The notes under the pieces: model-generated | Told to the model about the DNA's origin: nothing | Database searches by the model: none | What the model saw: the letters and a program-made list of their open reading frames with translations, nothing else | Assembly (NCBI GenBank): GCA_014649575.1 | Contig: BMTH01000001.1 | Coordinates: 248,001 to 312,000, forward strand | Source: Streptomyces griseoincarnatus | Lineage (GTDB): Bacteria; Actinomycetota; Actinomycetes; Streptomycetales; Streptomycetaceae | Direction: 5' to 3' | DNA: 64,000 nt | Program-made: the position numbers and the translations under genes | Shown: piece after piece, positions 7,204 through 14,884 of the stretch | Position numbering within the stretch: the first letter of the stretch is position 1 | Layout: each line of letters starts with the position of its first letter

Positions 7204-9120
7204 ATGGGCGTACGCAAGGATCTGAAACGGGCGAAACGACGGGCCGATCTGGCGGGCCGCACTTCGGTGGTGACCGTCAAGGACGAACGCGGGACCGTCC
7301 GCGAGGTCCGCACGGAGGTCCTGGCCGCCCACCCCGTCACGGGCACGACCGCCGACGTCCCGTTCACCAACGCGGACGAGGCGCCCGACGCGGTCGTGCT
7401 GCGCCGCGAGGAAGGGGGCGCCTGGCGCCCGGTCACGGCGGCGGACTTCGCCGGGGAGGTCACCGCCGTGGCCAAGGGCCTGGTCGCGGCCGGTCTCGAG
7501 CCGGGCGACCGGGTCGCCGTGATGTCCCGGACCCGCTACGAGTGGACGCTCCTGGACTTCGCGATCTGGGCGGCCGGCGGGCAGACCGTGCCGGTGTATC
7601 CGACCTCCTCGGCGGACCAGGTGGAGTGGATCGTCCGGGACGCCGGCGTCCGGTACGTCGTCACGGAGACCCCGGACAACACCGCCACGGTTCGCGCCGG
7701 CACCGCCGCCCTGGACCCGGCGCCCGAGGTGTGGGAGCTGGACGCGGGCGCCGTGGACGGCCTCGTCGCCCGGGGCAGGGACGTCCCGGACGAGGAGGTC
7801 ACCAAGCGGCGCACCGCCCTCACCGCCGACACGGTGGCGACCGTCTGTTACACCTCCGGCACCACGGGACGCCCCAAGGGCTGCGTGCTCACCCACGGCA
7901 ACCTGTACGCCGAGTCCGCGAACACGGTCGAACTGCTGCACCCCGTCTTCAAGGCGGTCACCTCCCAGGCCGCCTCGACGCTGCTGTTCCTGCCGCTCGC
8001 CCACATCCTGGGCCGCACCCTGCAGATCTCCTGTCTCATGGCCCGCATCGAGACGGGGCACTGCCCGAGCATCAAGCCCGACGAACTGCGGCCCGCGCTC
8101 AAGTCGTTCCGCCCCACGTTCGTGGTGGGGGTGCCCTACCTCTTCGAGAAGATCCACGACACCGGGCGGGCCACCGCCGAGAAGATCGGGCGGGGCGCGT
8201 CCTTCGAGCGCGCCCACCGCGTCGCCGTCCGCTTCGCACGGGCCCACCTCGACCGCTTCCTCGGCCGAGGCAAGGGCCCCGGGCCCGGCCTGTACGCCGC
8301 GTGGGCGCTGTACGACCTGCTGGTCTACCGCAGGGTCCGCAAGGAGCTCGGCGGGCGCCTGCGGTACGCCATCAGCGGCGGCTCCCCGCTGGAGAAGGAC
8401 CTCAACCTGTTCTTCTACGCGTCCGGCATCATGATCTACGAGGGCTACGGGCTCACCGAGACCACCGCCGCCGCGACCGTCGTCCCGCCGCTGTCCCCGC
8501 GCCCCGGCACGGTCGGCCGGCCGGTCCCGGGCACCGCGGTGCGCATCGCCGACGACAGCGAGGTGCTGATCAAGGGCGGCATCGTCTTCGGCTCGTACCG
8601 GAACAACCCGGTGGCCACCGAGGAGGTGCTGCGCGACGGCTGGTTCGCCACCGGGGACCTCGGCTCCCTCGACGAGGACGGCTATCTGACCATCACCGGC
8701 CGCAAGAAGGACATCATCGTCACCTCCGGCGGCAAGAACGTCTCCCCCTCCGTGCTGGAGGACCGGCTGCGCAGCCGCCCGCCGGTCGGGCAGTGCCTGG
8801 TCGTCGGCGACAACCGGCCCTTCGTGGCCGCGGTGGTCACCCTCGACCCGGAGACGGTGGCCCACTGGCTGTCGGTGCGCGGGAGGCCCGCCGACACCCC
8901 GATGTCCGAGGTGGTCCGCGACCCGCGCATGCACGCCGACGTGCAGAAAGCGGTGGACTACGCCAACGAGGCCGTCTCCCGCGCGGAGTCCATCCGCAAG
9001 TTCGTCGTCGTCGAGGGCGAGTTCACCGAGGAGAACGGTCTGCTCACCCCGTCGCTGAAGGTCAAGCGGAAGGCGGCGCAGGAGGCGTACGCGAAGGAGA
9101 TCGCCGCACTGTACGTGTGA
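7204..9120 (+). CDS. Long-chain fatty acid-CoA ligase (AMP-forming)
   Basis: 638 residues of the ANL superfamily. The P-loop signature TSGTTGRPKG (near residue 219), the A5 motif YGLTET, the TGD motif of A7 and the hinge/A8 region GRKKDIIVTSGGKN followed by the A10-region lysine are all present. The enzyme activates long-chain fatty acids to acyl-AMP and then acyl-CoA, in the cytoplasm or at the membrane face, for beta-oxidation or lipid synthesis. Length and the LPLAHILGR segment fit the FadD15-like group of actinobacterial long-chain ligases. ATG 7204 follows a weak purine-rich site. It stands alone, convergent with the GNAT gene. Confidence 0.9.
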   Translation: MGVRKDLKRAKRRADLAGRTSVVTVKDERGTVREVRTEVLAAHPVTGTTADVPFTNADEAPDAVVLRREEGGAWRPVTAADFAGEVTAVAKGLVAAGLEPGDRVAVMSRTRYEWTLLDFAIWAAGGQTVPVYPTSSADQVEWIVRDAGVRYVVTETPDNTATVRAGTAALDPAPEVWELDAGAVDGLVARGRDVPDEEVTKRRTALTADTVATVCYTSGTTGRPKGCVLTHGNLYAESANTVELLHPVFKAVTSQAASTLLFLPLAHILGRTLQISCLMARIETGHCPSIKPDELRPALKSFRPTFVVGVPYLFEKIHDTGRATAEKIGRGASFERAHRVAVRFARAHLDRFLGRGKGPGPGLYAAWALYDLLVYRRVRKELGGRLRYAISGGSPLEKDLNLFFYASGIMIYEGYGLTETTAAATVVPPLSPRPGTVGRPVPGTAVRIADDSEVLIKGGIVFGSYRNNPVATEEVLRDGWFATGDLGSLDEDGYLTITGRKKDIIVTSGGKNVSPSVLEDRLRSRPPVGQCLVVGDNRPFVAAVVTLDPETVAHWLSVRGRPADTPMSEVVRDPRMHADVQKAVDYANEAVSRAESIRKFVVVEGEFTEENGLLTPSLKVKRKAAQEAYAKEIAALYV

Positions 9121-9186
9121 GCGGGACAGCGCGTGCCGTGCGCGTGAGCCGTCGGCCGGGCCGCCCGTGCCGTGCGCCGTGTGTCC

Positions 9187-9759
9187 TCAGCGCAGGTCGA
9201 GCCGCATCAGCACGCGGGGGTGGCCGGACAGCACCGAGGTGGTATCGGCGGCGTGGGCGAATCCGGCCCGCTCGAAGTTCTTGCGAAGCCCCGGGTAGGC
9301 CATGGTCAGGTCGACGCGGGCGTCGCCGTTGTCGAGAGGGTAGGCCTCGACGGCGGGGGCACCCTGCGCGCGGGCGTACTCGACGGCTCCGGCGATCAGG
9401 GCGTGCGAGAGGCCCTCGCCCCGGTGGCCGGGGCGCACCCGGATGCACCACAAGGACCACACCGGCAGGTCGTCGACGTGCGGGATCTTGCGGTTGCGGG
9501 CGAAGGAGGTGTCCGCGCGCGGGGCGACGGCGGCCCAGCCTACGGGCACGCCGTCCTCGTAGGCGAGCACTCCGAGGGGGGCGCCCGAACGAAGCAGCTC
9601 GGCGACGTGCTCGCCGCGGGCGGGGCCGCGCAGCTCGCGGTTGAGCTTGCTGGGGATGCGGTAGCTCAGGCACCAGCAGACGTTCGCCTGCGGCGACTTG
9701 GGACCGAGCAGGGCACGGACGTCCTCGAACTCGGAGGCCGGGCGGACTTCGACGGTCAT
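9187..9759 (-). CDS. GNAT-family N-acetyltransferase
   Basis: 190 residues. The acetyl-CoA-binding motif A is visible as VWSLWCIRVRPGHRGEGL, preceded by VPVGWAAVAPR (strand 4), followed by an Asp/Asn-rich C-terminal region with GFAHAADTTSVLSG. These identify the GNAT fold; the acceptor substrate cannot be read from the sequence. The start is the ATG at 9757-9759, giving an N-terminus VEVRPASEFEDV that enters the fold directly. It is convergent with the acyl-CoA ligase gene and lies downstream of, but separated by a terminator from, the PLP-enzyme gene. Confidence 0.82.
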   Translation of the reverse strand: MTVEVRPASEFEDVRALLGPKSPQANVCWCLSYRIPSKLNRELRGPARGEHVAELLRSGAPLGVLAYEDGVPVGWAAVAPRADTSFARNRKIPHVDDLPVWSLWCIRVRPGHRGEGLSHALIAGAVEYARAQGAPAVEAYPLDNGDARVDLTMAYPGLRKNFERAGFAHAADTTSVLSGHPRVLMRLDLR

Positions 9760-9779
9760 GCGTCCACGATGGCACGAAC

Positions 9780-9818
9780 GGCCCGCCGGCGCCGCCGTAC
9801 GAGCGGCGCGGGCGGGCC
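9780..9818 (-). terminator. Hairpin terminator between the PLP-enzyme and GNAT genes
   Basis: Sixteen-base arms at 9780-9795 and 9803-9818 pair with a single mismatch around a 7-nt loop (CGTACGA). It is placed just after the stop codon of the minus-strand aminotransferase-like gene. Confidence 0.7.
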
Positions 9819-9824
9819 CTGGTG

Positions 9825-11045
9825 TCAGTGCGCGGCCGGGGTCTCCTTCAGGAAGGCCGCGAGGCCTTCGAGCAGGCGGTCGACGTCCTCGTCGGAGGTG
9901 TAGCAGGCGAGGCCGACGCGCAGGCCGCCGGTGTCGCCGAGGCCGAGGTGGCGGGAGGCCTCCAGGGCGTAGAAGTGGCCGGAGGGGGCGTGGACGTTCC
10001 GTCCGGCGAGGAAGCGGTAGGCGTCCTCGGTGCTGCGGCCGTCGAGGGTGACCAGCAGGGTCGGGGTGCGGCGGGCCGCACGGGAGTGGACGGTCACCCC
10101 GTCGAGTGCCGCCAGGCCCTCCTCCAGGCGGGCCCGCAGCCGCGCCTCGTGCGCCCCGATCGCCTCGTACGCCGCGCCGAGCCGGGCGCGGCGGTCGCCG
10201 TCGCCCGGCCCGCCGAGCCCGGCGAGGACGTCGACGGCCGCGCGGGTGCCGGCCAGGAACTCGTAGGGCAGGGTGCCCAGCTCGAACCGCTCGGGTACCG
10301 CGTCCGAGGACGGCAGGAGCTTGTCCGGGCGCAGGGTCTCCAGCAGCTCCGGTGCGGCGGCCAGGACGCCGTGGTGCGGGCCGAGGAACTTGTACGGCGA
10401 GCAGACGAAGAAGTCCGCGCCCAGCGCCCGCACGTCGACCGGCGCGTGCGCCGTGTAGTGCACGCCGTCGACGTGGAGCAGGGCGCCCGCCTCGTGGACC
10501 AGCCGCGCGATCTCGGCGACCGGGGGCATGGTGCCGATCAGGTTGGAGGCGGCGGTGACCGCGACCAGACGGGTGCGCGGCGAGAGCTGGGCGCGGACGT
10601 GGTCGGCGGTCAGCTCCCCCGTGGCCGGGTCGAAGTCCGCGCGGCGGACGGTGGCACCGGTCCGTTCGGCCGCCTGCACCCACGGGCGGATGTTGGCGTC
10701 GTGGTCGAGCCGGGTGACCACCACCTCGTCGCCCTCCGCCCAGCCGGCGGCGAGGGTGCGGGCGGCGTCGTAGGTGAGCTGGGTGGCGCTGCGGCCGAAG
10801 ACGACGCCTGCCGGGTCGGCGCCGAGCAGGTCGGCCATGGCGCGGCGCGCCTCGACGACGAGGGTGTCGGCGTGGCGCTCGCCGGGGAGCAGGCTGCCCC
10901 GGTTGGACAGCGGCCGCGCCAGGGCGTCGGCGATCGCCTCGATGACGGGGCGCGGCGTCTGGGTGCCGCCGGGGCCGTCGAAGTGGGCGGTGCCCGCGGC
11001 CAGCGCGGGTATGCCGGCGCGCAGGGCGGTGAGGTCGTACGTCAC
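9825..11045 (-). CDS. Cysteine desulfurase-like PLP enzyme (aminotransferase class V, TIGR01976-like)
   Basis: 406 residues. The PLP lysine is K219 in SPYKFLGPHHG; the upstream DGVHYTAHAPVD segment carries the Asp that contacts the pyridine nitrogen, and an SNLIGT segment is also present. Sequence style (FDGPGGTQTPRPV near the start, SNRGSLL, ATQLTYDAART) matches the TIGR01976 'cysteine desulfurase-like' subfamily rather than IscS or SufS. No sulfur-transfer partners (SufU, IscU, TusA) are adjacent, so whether it releases sulfur from cysteine or acts on another amino compound is open. Ends just before a strong terminator; the upstream AI-2E gene is 27 bases away on the same strand and may share its transcript. 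Confidence 0.85.
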   Translation of the reverse strand: MTYDLTALRAGIPALAAGTAHFDGPGGTQTPRPVIEAIADALARPLSNRGSLLPGERHADTLVVEARRAMADLLGADPAGVVFGRSATQLTYDAARTLAAGWAEGDEVVVTRLDHDANIRPWVQAAERTGATVRRADFDPATGELTADHVRAQLSPRTRLVAVTAASNLIGTMPPVAEIARLVHEAGALLHVDGVHYTAHAPVDVRALGADFFVCSPYKFLGPHHGVLAAAPELLETLRPDKLLPSSDAVPERFELGTLPYEFLAGTRAAVDVLAGLGGPGDGDRRARLGAAYEAIGAHEARLRARLEEGLAALDGVTVHSRAARRTPTLLVTLDGRSTEDAYRFLAGRNVHAPSGHFYALEASRHLGLGDTGGLRVGLACYTSDEDVDRLLEGLAAFLKETPAAH

Positions 11046-11072
11046 GGGAGCTTCCTGGAGGTCGGAGGGCGG

Positions 11073-12245
11073 TCAGGCGGCGGGGGCGTCGGGCGCCGGG
11101 GACCGCGGTGCCGTGGGCTGCGGCGCCGACGGCTGCGGAGGCCGGGGCGCCGACGGTTCCGGGGCCGGGGGCTGGGGTGCCGGCGGGTCGGTGAGCTGTT
11201 CGCGGAGGTAGTTCCAGACGACCGCGATCAGGGCGGCGACCGGCACGGCGAGCAGACTGCCGACGATGCCGGCCAGGCTGCCGCCCAGCGTCACCGCCAG
11301 CAGGACGACCGTCGCATGCAGACCGAGGCCGCGGCTCTGGATCATCGGCTGGAACACGTTGCCCTCGAGCTGCTGCACGACAATGATCACGGCGAGCACG
11401 AGCAAGGCGTTGACCAGCCCGTTGGACACCAGCGCGATCAGCACGGCGACGAACCCGGCGAACAGTGCGCCGACGATGGGCACGAACGCGGACACGAAGG
11501 TCAGGACCGCGAGCGGCAGGACCAGGGGCACGTCGAGGATCCACAGGCCGATGCCGATGAGCACGCCGTCGATGAGACCGACGAGCGCCTGCGACCGGAC
11601 GAACGCGCCGAGGGTGTTCCAGCAGCGGGCGGCTACGGCCGGAACATCGGTGGCGAGCCGGCCGGGCAATTGGCGGCGCAGCCACGGAAGGAAACGCGGC
11701 CCGTCCTTCAGGAAGAAGAACATGAGGAAGAGCGCCAGCACGGCCGTCACGACGCCGCTGACGACGGTGCTCACCCCGGTGACGGCGGTGGTGGCGATGG
11801 ACCCGGCGCTGTCCTGGAGACGGGCGATGGCCGCGTCCAGGGCGCTGGAGATCTGGGCGTCGTCGATGTTCAGCGGCGGGCCCTCCGCCCAGTCGCGCAG
11901 CTTCTGCACGCCCGCGACGACACCGTCGCCGAGTTCGCCGGACTCCGACGCGACCGGCACGGCGATGAGCGCCACGGTGCCCGCGCCGACCAGCAGGAAC
12001 AGCACGGTCACCAGGGAGGCGGCGACCGCGGGGCGCAGTCCGCGCCGGAGCAGCCAGCGGGTCGGGGGCCAGGTGAGCGTGGTGAGCAGCAGGCCGACCA
12101 CCAGGGGCCAGACCACCGACCACATCCGGCCCAGCAGCCAGAGGGCCACTCCGGTCGCCACCAGGACCAGCAGCAGTTCACCCGAGATGCGTGCCGAGGT
12201 GCGCAGCGCGGCGCGGGTTTTACCGGCGTTCAACGAGGCAGACAT
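11073..12245 (-). CDS. AI-2E family (PerM/UPF0118) membrane transporter
   Basis: 390 residues with about seven or eight hydrophobic segments: two near the N-terminus (LLLVLVATGVALWLLG, VVWPLVVGLLLTTLTW), then a soluble loop, and a C-terminal cluster including GLIDGVLIGIGLWILDVP and the conserved FVSAFVPIVGALFAG. This is the AI-2E transporter family, whose members export small molecules or act as ion antiporters; the substrate is not predictable. The last roughly 45 residues form a Pro/Ala/Ser-rich disordered tail, common in actinobacterial homologues. Probably co-transcribed with the PLP enzyme downstream. Confidence 0.87.
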   Translation of the reverse strand: MSASLNAGKTRAALRTSARISGELLLVLVATGVALWLLGRMWSVVWPLVVGLLLTTLTWPPTRWLLRRGLRPAVAASLVTVLFLLVGAGTVALIAVPVASESGELGDGVVAGVQKLRDWAEGPPLNIDDAQISSALDAAIARLQDSAGSIATTAVTGVSTVVSGVVTAVLALFLMFFFLKDGPRFLPWLRRQLPGRLATDVPAVAARCWNTLGAFVRSQALVGLIDGVLIGIGLWILDVPLVLPLAVLTFVSAFVPIVGALFAGFVAVLIALVSNGLVNALLVLAVIIVVQQLEGNVFQPMIQSRGLGLHATVVLLAVTLGGSLAGIVGSLLAVPVAALIAVVWNYLREQLTDPPAPQPPAPEPSAPRPPQPSAPQPTAPRSPAPDAPAA

Positions 12246-12325
12246 GGTGGAACCTTATGGTGCCCGCGGGGCGCGCGGTGATCGCGGGGCACAACGGGCA
12301 AGTACCGACGGGCCGTCAGGCGGGT

Positions 12326-12357
12326 GCCGCCCCCTCCGGCGGGCCGGCGGGGGCGGC
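12326..12357 (-). terminator. Hairpin terminator after the GH64 gene
   Basis: Arms GCCGCCCCC (12326-12334) and GGGGGCGGC (12349-12357) pair perfectly around a 14-nt loop, 13 bases beyond the GH64 stop codon on the minus strand. Confidence 0.6.
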
Positions 12358-12369
12358 GTGCGGGGAGGG

Positions 12370-13575
12370 TCAGTCGAACGGGTCGAGTGTCAGGGACGCC
12401 CCCCGCGGGTCGCCGTCGTGGACGAGCGACTCGTGGGCGCCGACGTCGTCGAAGGCGAAGGCGTACGCCTTCCCGTCTGCCATGTGCGCGTGGACGGTCC
12501 GCGCGTAGTGGTTGGTGACCGGCTCCTGGTAGAAGCCTGCCGCGCTCCGGTCGGGCTGGTTCGGGTTGGCCAGCAGGGTGGTGCGGTTGAAGCCCGCGCA
12601 CAGGGTGCGCGAGATCGGGCCGCGCACTTGGTCGTTGGGCGCGTCGAGGAGGCGGTGGCAGCCGAAGACGGACGAGGCGTCCGGCTTCTGGAAGGCGGTG
12701 ACCTCGTTGCCGGCGCCGTCCCTGAAGCGCAGGACGCCGCCGGAGACCCGGCCGGTGTACCGGACGTCGGGGCGGTCGGCGAAGGGCGTGACGGTCAGGT
12801 CCGTGCCCGTGTACTTGTCCCAGACGCGGTTGACGTAGTCGTCCATGACGGACGCCGGGAGGGCGCCGGTCTCCACGCCGTACAGCGGGGACAGGGCGCG
12901 CAGCACGGTGCCGTCGGAGCGGGTCTGGATGAGGTTCGCCCAGCCGCCCGACTGTGCTCTGAGCGCGTTGAACACGCCCTTGTAGCCACCGGGCTTGAGC
13001 TTGCCCGCGCTCAGCGTGCTGCCGTCGCCGCGCCGCACGCCCACCGTGTAGGGCGCGGAGAACATGTCGACCTGGGTGCTGTTGATCCACAGTCCGGAGT
13101 CGTTGAGCGTGTACTCGGACCAGTTGAAGAGGATGTCGCGGTTGGGGTCGGTGGGGTTCTGCACGGCGGGCTGCACGAGGCCGCCGGTGGTGAGCCGGAA
13201 CTCCATCTTGCGGCCGTAGGAGAAATAGATGCGGCCGGAGAACTTGGGGATCTGGATGGTGGTGGACCGGCCGGGTGCGGGGCCCGGGATGGAGGCGTCG
13301 GGCGCGGGGGTGGGCGGGTTGCCGCCCGCGGGCCAGGGGTGGAAGGCGCCGCTCGCGTCGGCCCAGCCCTGCCGGCCGGACGACAGCTCGGTGCCGAGGT
13401 TGTAGATGTGGACCTGTTCGGCGCGGCCCGAGTTGTTGGTGATGGTCAGCGGGATGGTGGCCGGGACCGCGGCGTGCGCGGGGGAGGTGACCCCGGCGGC
13501 GAGCCAGCCGCCGCCCAGCGCGGTGGCGATGCCCAGAGCCACGGCGGTGACCCGGCGTCTGAGGGTGCGCAGCAT
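12370..13575 (-). CDS. Secreted endo-beta-1,3-glucanase, GH64
   Basis: 401 residues: a signal peptide (about 1-35, cleavage after SPAHA), then the GH64 fold, which has a beta-barrel and a mixed alpha/beta domain around a wide cleft. Family landmarks are IPLTITNNSGRAEQVHIYNLG, IQIPKFSGRIYFSYG, MEFRLTTGG, and FNWSEYTLNDSGLWINSTQVDMFSAP; the catalytic Glu and Asp should be those in FNWSEYTLND and INSTQVD. Homologues (laminaripentaose-producing glucanases) cut beta-1,3-glucans such as laminarin or fungal wall glucan. There is no carbohydrate-binding module. Two palindromic sites lie upstream, and a HutC-type GntR gene reads in the same direction just upstream. Confidence 0.9.
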   Translation of the reverse strand: MLRTLRRRVTAVALGIATALGGGWLAAGVTSPAHAAVPATIPLTITNNSGRAEQVHIYNLGTELSSGRQGWADASGAFHPWPAGGNPPTPAPDASIPGPAPGRSTTIQIPKFSGRIYFSYGRKMEFRLTTGGLVQPAVQNPTDPNRDILFNWSEYTLNDSGLWINSTQVDMFSAPYTVGVRRGDGSTLSAGKLKPGGYKGVFNALRAQSGGWANLIQTRSDGTVLRALSPLYGVETGALPASVMDDYVNRVWDKYTGTDLTVTPFADRPDVRYTGRVSGGVLRFRDGAGNEVTAFQKPDASSVFGCHRLLDAPNDQVRGPISRTLCAGFNRTTLLANPNQPDRSAAGFYQEPVTNHYARTVHAHMADGKAYAFAFDDVGAHESLVHDGDPRGASLTLDPFD

Positions 13576-13612
13576 GGTCGTGCTCCGTTCGACGAGTGGC
13601 CGACTACAGGTG

Positions 13613-13626
13613 TGAGAGCGCTCTCA
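13613..13626. promoter_or_regulatory. LacI-type operator TGAGAGCGCTCTCA upstream of the GH64 gene
   Basis: This perfect 14-bp palindrome has the CG-centred GAGCGCTC core typical of LacI-family operators. It differs from the CebR box by one base in each arm (A for G). It is 38 bases before the GH64 start, between the candidate GntR-type site and the gene. Confidence 0.65.
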
Positions 13627-13639
13627 GGGAGCGTCCCGC

Positions 13640-13655
13640 ACTGGTATGGACCTGT
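13640..13655. promoter_or_regulatory. Candidate HutC/DasR-type site ACTGGTATGGACCTGT
   Basis: This imperfect 16-bp inverted repeat matches 13 of 16 bases of the DasR-responsive element ACTGGTCTAGACCAGT form, the operator type of HutC-family GntR regulators. It is placed 65 bases before the GH64 start and downstream of the GntR gene. ACTGGT half-sites also occur upstream of the GntR gene. Confidence 0.45.
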
Positions 13656-13726
13656 CAACAGTTCAAGCACACATTGAGGAGGGGAAGATTCCGCATCTCG
13701 CGTGGGCGTGCTCCGGAAGTCGCGGT

Positions 13727-14581
13727 TCAGTCGTGCTGGACGACTCCGTGCGCCGAGAAGCTGACCGGGCCTCGGGAGGCCAGGTCGCCGGGTGGGAAGC
13801 CGGGGTGGTGACCCTCCTGGGCCCTTTCCGCCCCGCCCCCGCGCGGGGCACCCGGCCACAGGGCGAGCCGGGAGACGATGCGGTAGCGGTCGCCCCGGTA
13901 GACGGAGCGGACGCACTCCACCGGACGCCCCTCGGTGTCGGTGGTGAGACGCTCGAACAGGAGAGCCGGCGACAGCTCGGGCACGTCGAGCAGCTCCGCC
14001 TCCGCGCGGGTCACCACGGTCGGCTCGACCGACTGGACGGCCTCGACGACCCGCACCCCGTGCCGGTCACGGAAGTGCTCGTACAGGTCGCCCTGTTCGA
14101 GCTCCGCCTCGGTGAGTCCCGGCACCAGGGCGGCGGGAAGATGCAGGTGCTCGATGGCCATCGGGGCGCCGTCCACCAGCCGCAGCCGGGCCGCGTACCG
14201 GACCTCGGCGGCCGGTGACACGCGCAGCCTGCGGCCCACGCGGGCACCGGCCGGGAGGGTGCGGAACTCGAGGATGCGGCTGGTCCACACGCCCTTGGCC
14301 TGCGGCACGGTCAACGCGGCGTGTTCCGGGACGAGTTCCTGGGTGATCTTCTCGGCGGCGACGAACATGCCCCGGCCGTGCTCACGCACCAGCAGCCCCG
14401 CGACCACGAGTTCGTCGACCGCTGCCCGCACGGTGGGCCGTGAGACCCCGAGTCGGGCGCAGAGGGCCCGCTCGGAGGGGACGGCCTCCCCGGGGCTGCG
14501 GGCCTCGATGAGTTCGAGGAGCGCGTCGCGCACCCGTTCACGCTTGAGCACCGCGCCCGAGGCGGCGGGATCGATGGCCAT
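13727..14581 (-). CDS. GntR-family regulator, HutC/UTRA subfamily
   Basis: 284 residues. Winged helix (about residues 12-75) with RALCARLGVSRPTVRAAVDEL and the wing LLVREHGRGMFVA, followed by a UTRA ligand-binding domain (about 95-245) ending RYRIVSRLALWP. UTRA regulators of this type (DasR, NagR relatives) bind phosphorylated sugars or related metabolites. The gene stands between a GH64 glucanase gene and the divergent CBM3-GH16 gene, and ACTGGT half-sites lie on both sides, so it is a good candidate regulator of both. A roughly 35-residue Gly/Ala/His-rich tail beyond the UTRA domain is unusual and may be read-through of degenerate DNA. Start ATG 14581 follows GAGGAGA. Confidence 0.85.
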   Translation of the reverse strand: MAIDPAASGAVLKRERVRDALLELIEARSPGEAVPSERALCARLGVSRPTVRAAVDELVVAGLLVREHGRGMFVAAEKITQELVPEHAALTVPQAKGVWTSRILEFRTLPAGARVGRRLRVSPAAEVRYAARLRLVDGAPMAIEHLHLPAALVPGLTEAELEQGDLYEHFRDRHGVRVVEAVQSVEPTVVTRAEAELLDVPELSPALLFERLTTDTEGRPVECVRSVYRGDRYRIVSRLALWPGAPRGGGAERAQEGHHPGFPPGDLASRGPVSFSAHGVVQHD

Positions 14582-14623
14582 ACGGGTCTCTCCTCGTCGT
14601 CTGCCCCGGGCGGGACGTGGGCG

Positions 14624-14780
14624 ACTGGTATGCCCCCGACCTTAACTGGTCCGGTCACCGCCGGGACTCCTCCCGGTGCGAACAACTCCCCTCTTCACGC
14701 GCGGGGTTGACGCACACATTGGTCTATGCCACCTTCTCTCGACAACAACTGGTAAGGCCCCGGCGGGCAACTGGTCAGTT
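14624..14780. promoter_or_regulatory. Cluster of ACTGGT half-sites in the divergent GntR-GH16 promoter region
   Basis: The 303-base intergenic region contains ACTGGT at 14624, 14645, 14748 and 14770, and a near-complete HutC-type element ATTGGTCTATGCCACC at 14718-14733 that matches 12 of 16 bases of a DasR site. The copy at 14769-14780 reads AACTGGTCAGTT with inverted 5-base arms. No gene is present here. The spread is consistent with autoregulation by the GntR protein and control of the divergent GH16 gene. Confidence 0.5.
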
Positions 14781-14884
14781 CCGAGGACCGGTCCGTCACC
14801 GCGAGCCCCGCGCCGGGTGGCGCCCCCACGCCCGCCGCGCGGACGCACCCCCGTGCGCCACCCCCCACCGCGAAAGGACCACGG

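Noticed and set aside
5761..8934. A very long minus-strand open frame (over 1000 codons) opposite the VWA and acyl-CoA ligase genes
   Set aside because: It is composed of Gly/Arg/His/Val-rich, domain-free sequence and is the complement of two clearly real genes; such open frames are common at this GC content.
9187..12123. A single minus-strand 978-codon frame covering GNAT, PLP enzyme and transporter DNA
   Set aside because: Only its last 190 codons encode a recognisable protein (GNAT); the rest is out-of-frame relative to the two real genes there.
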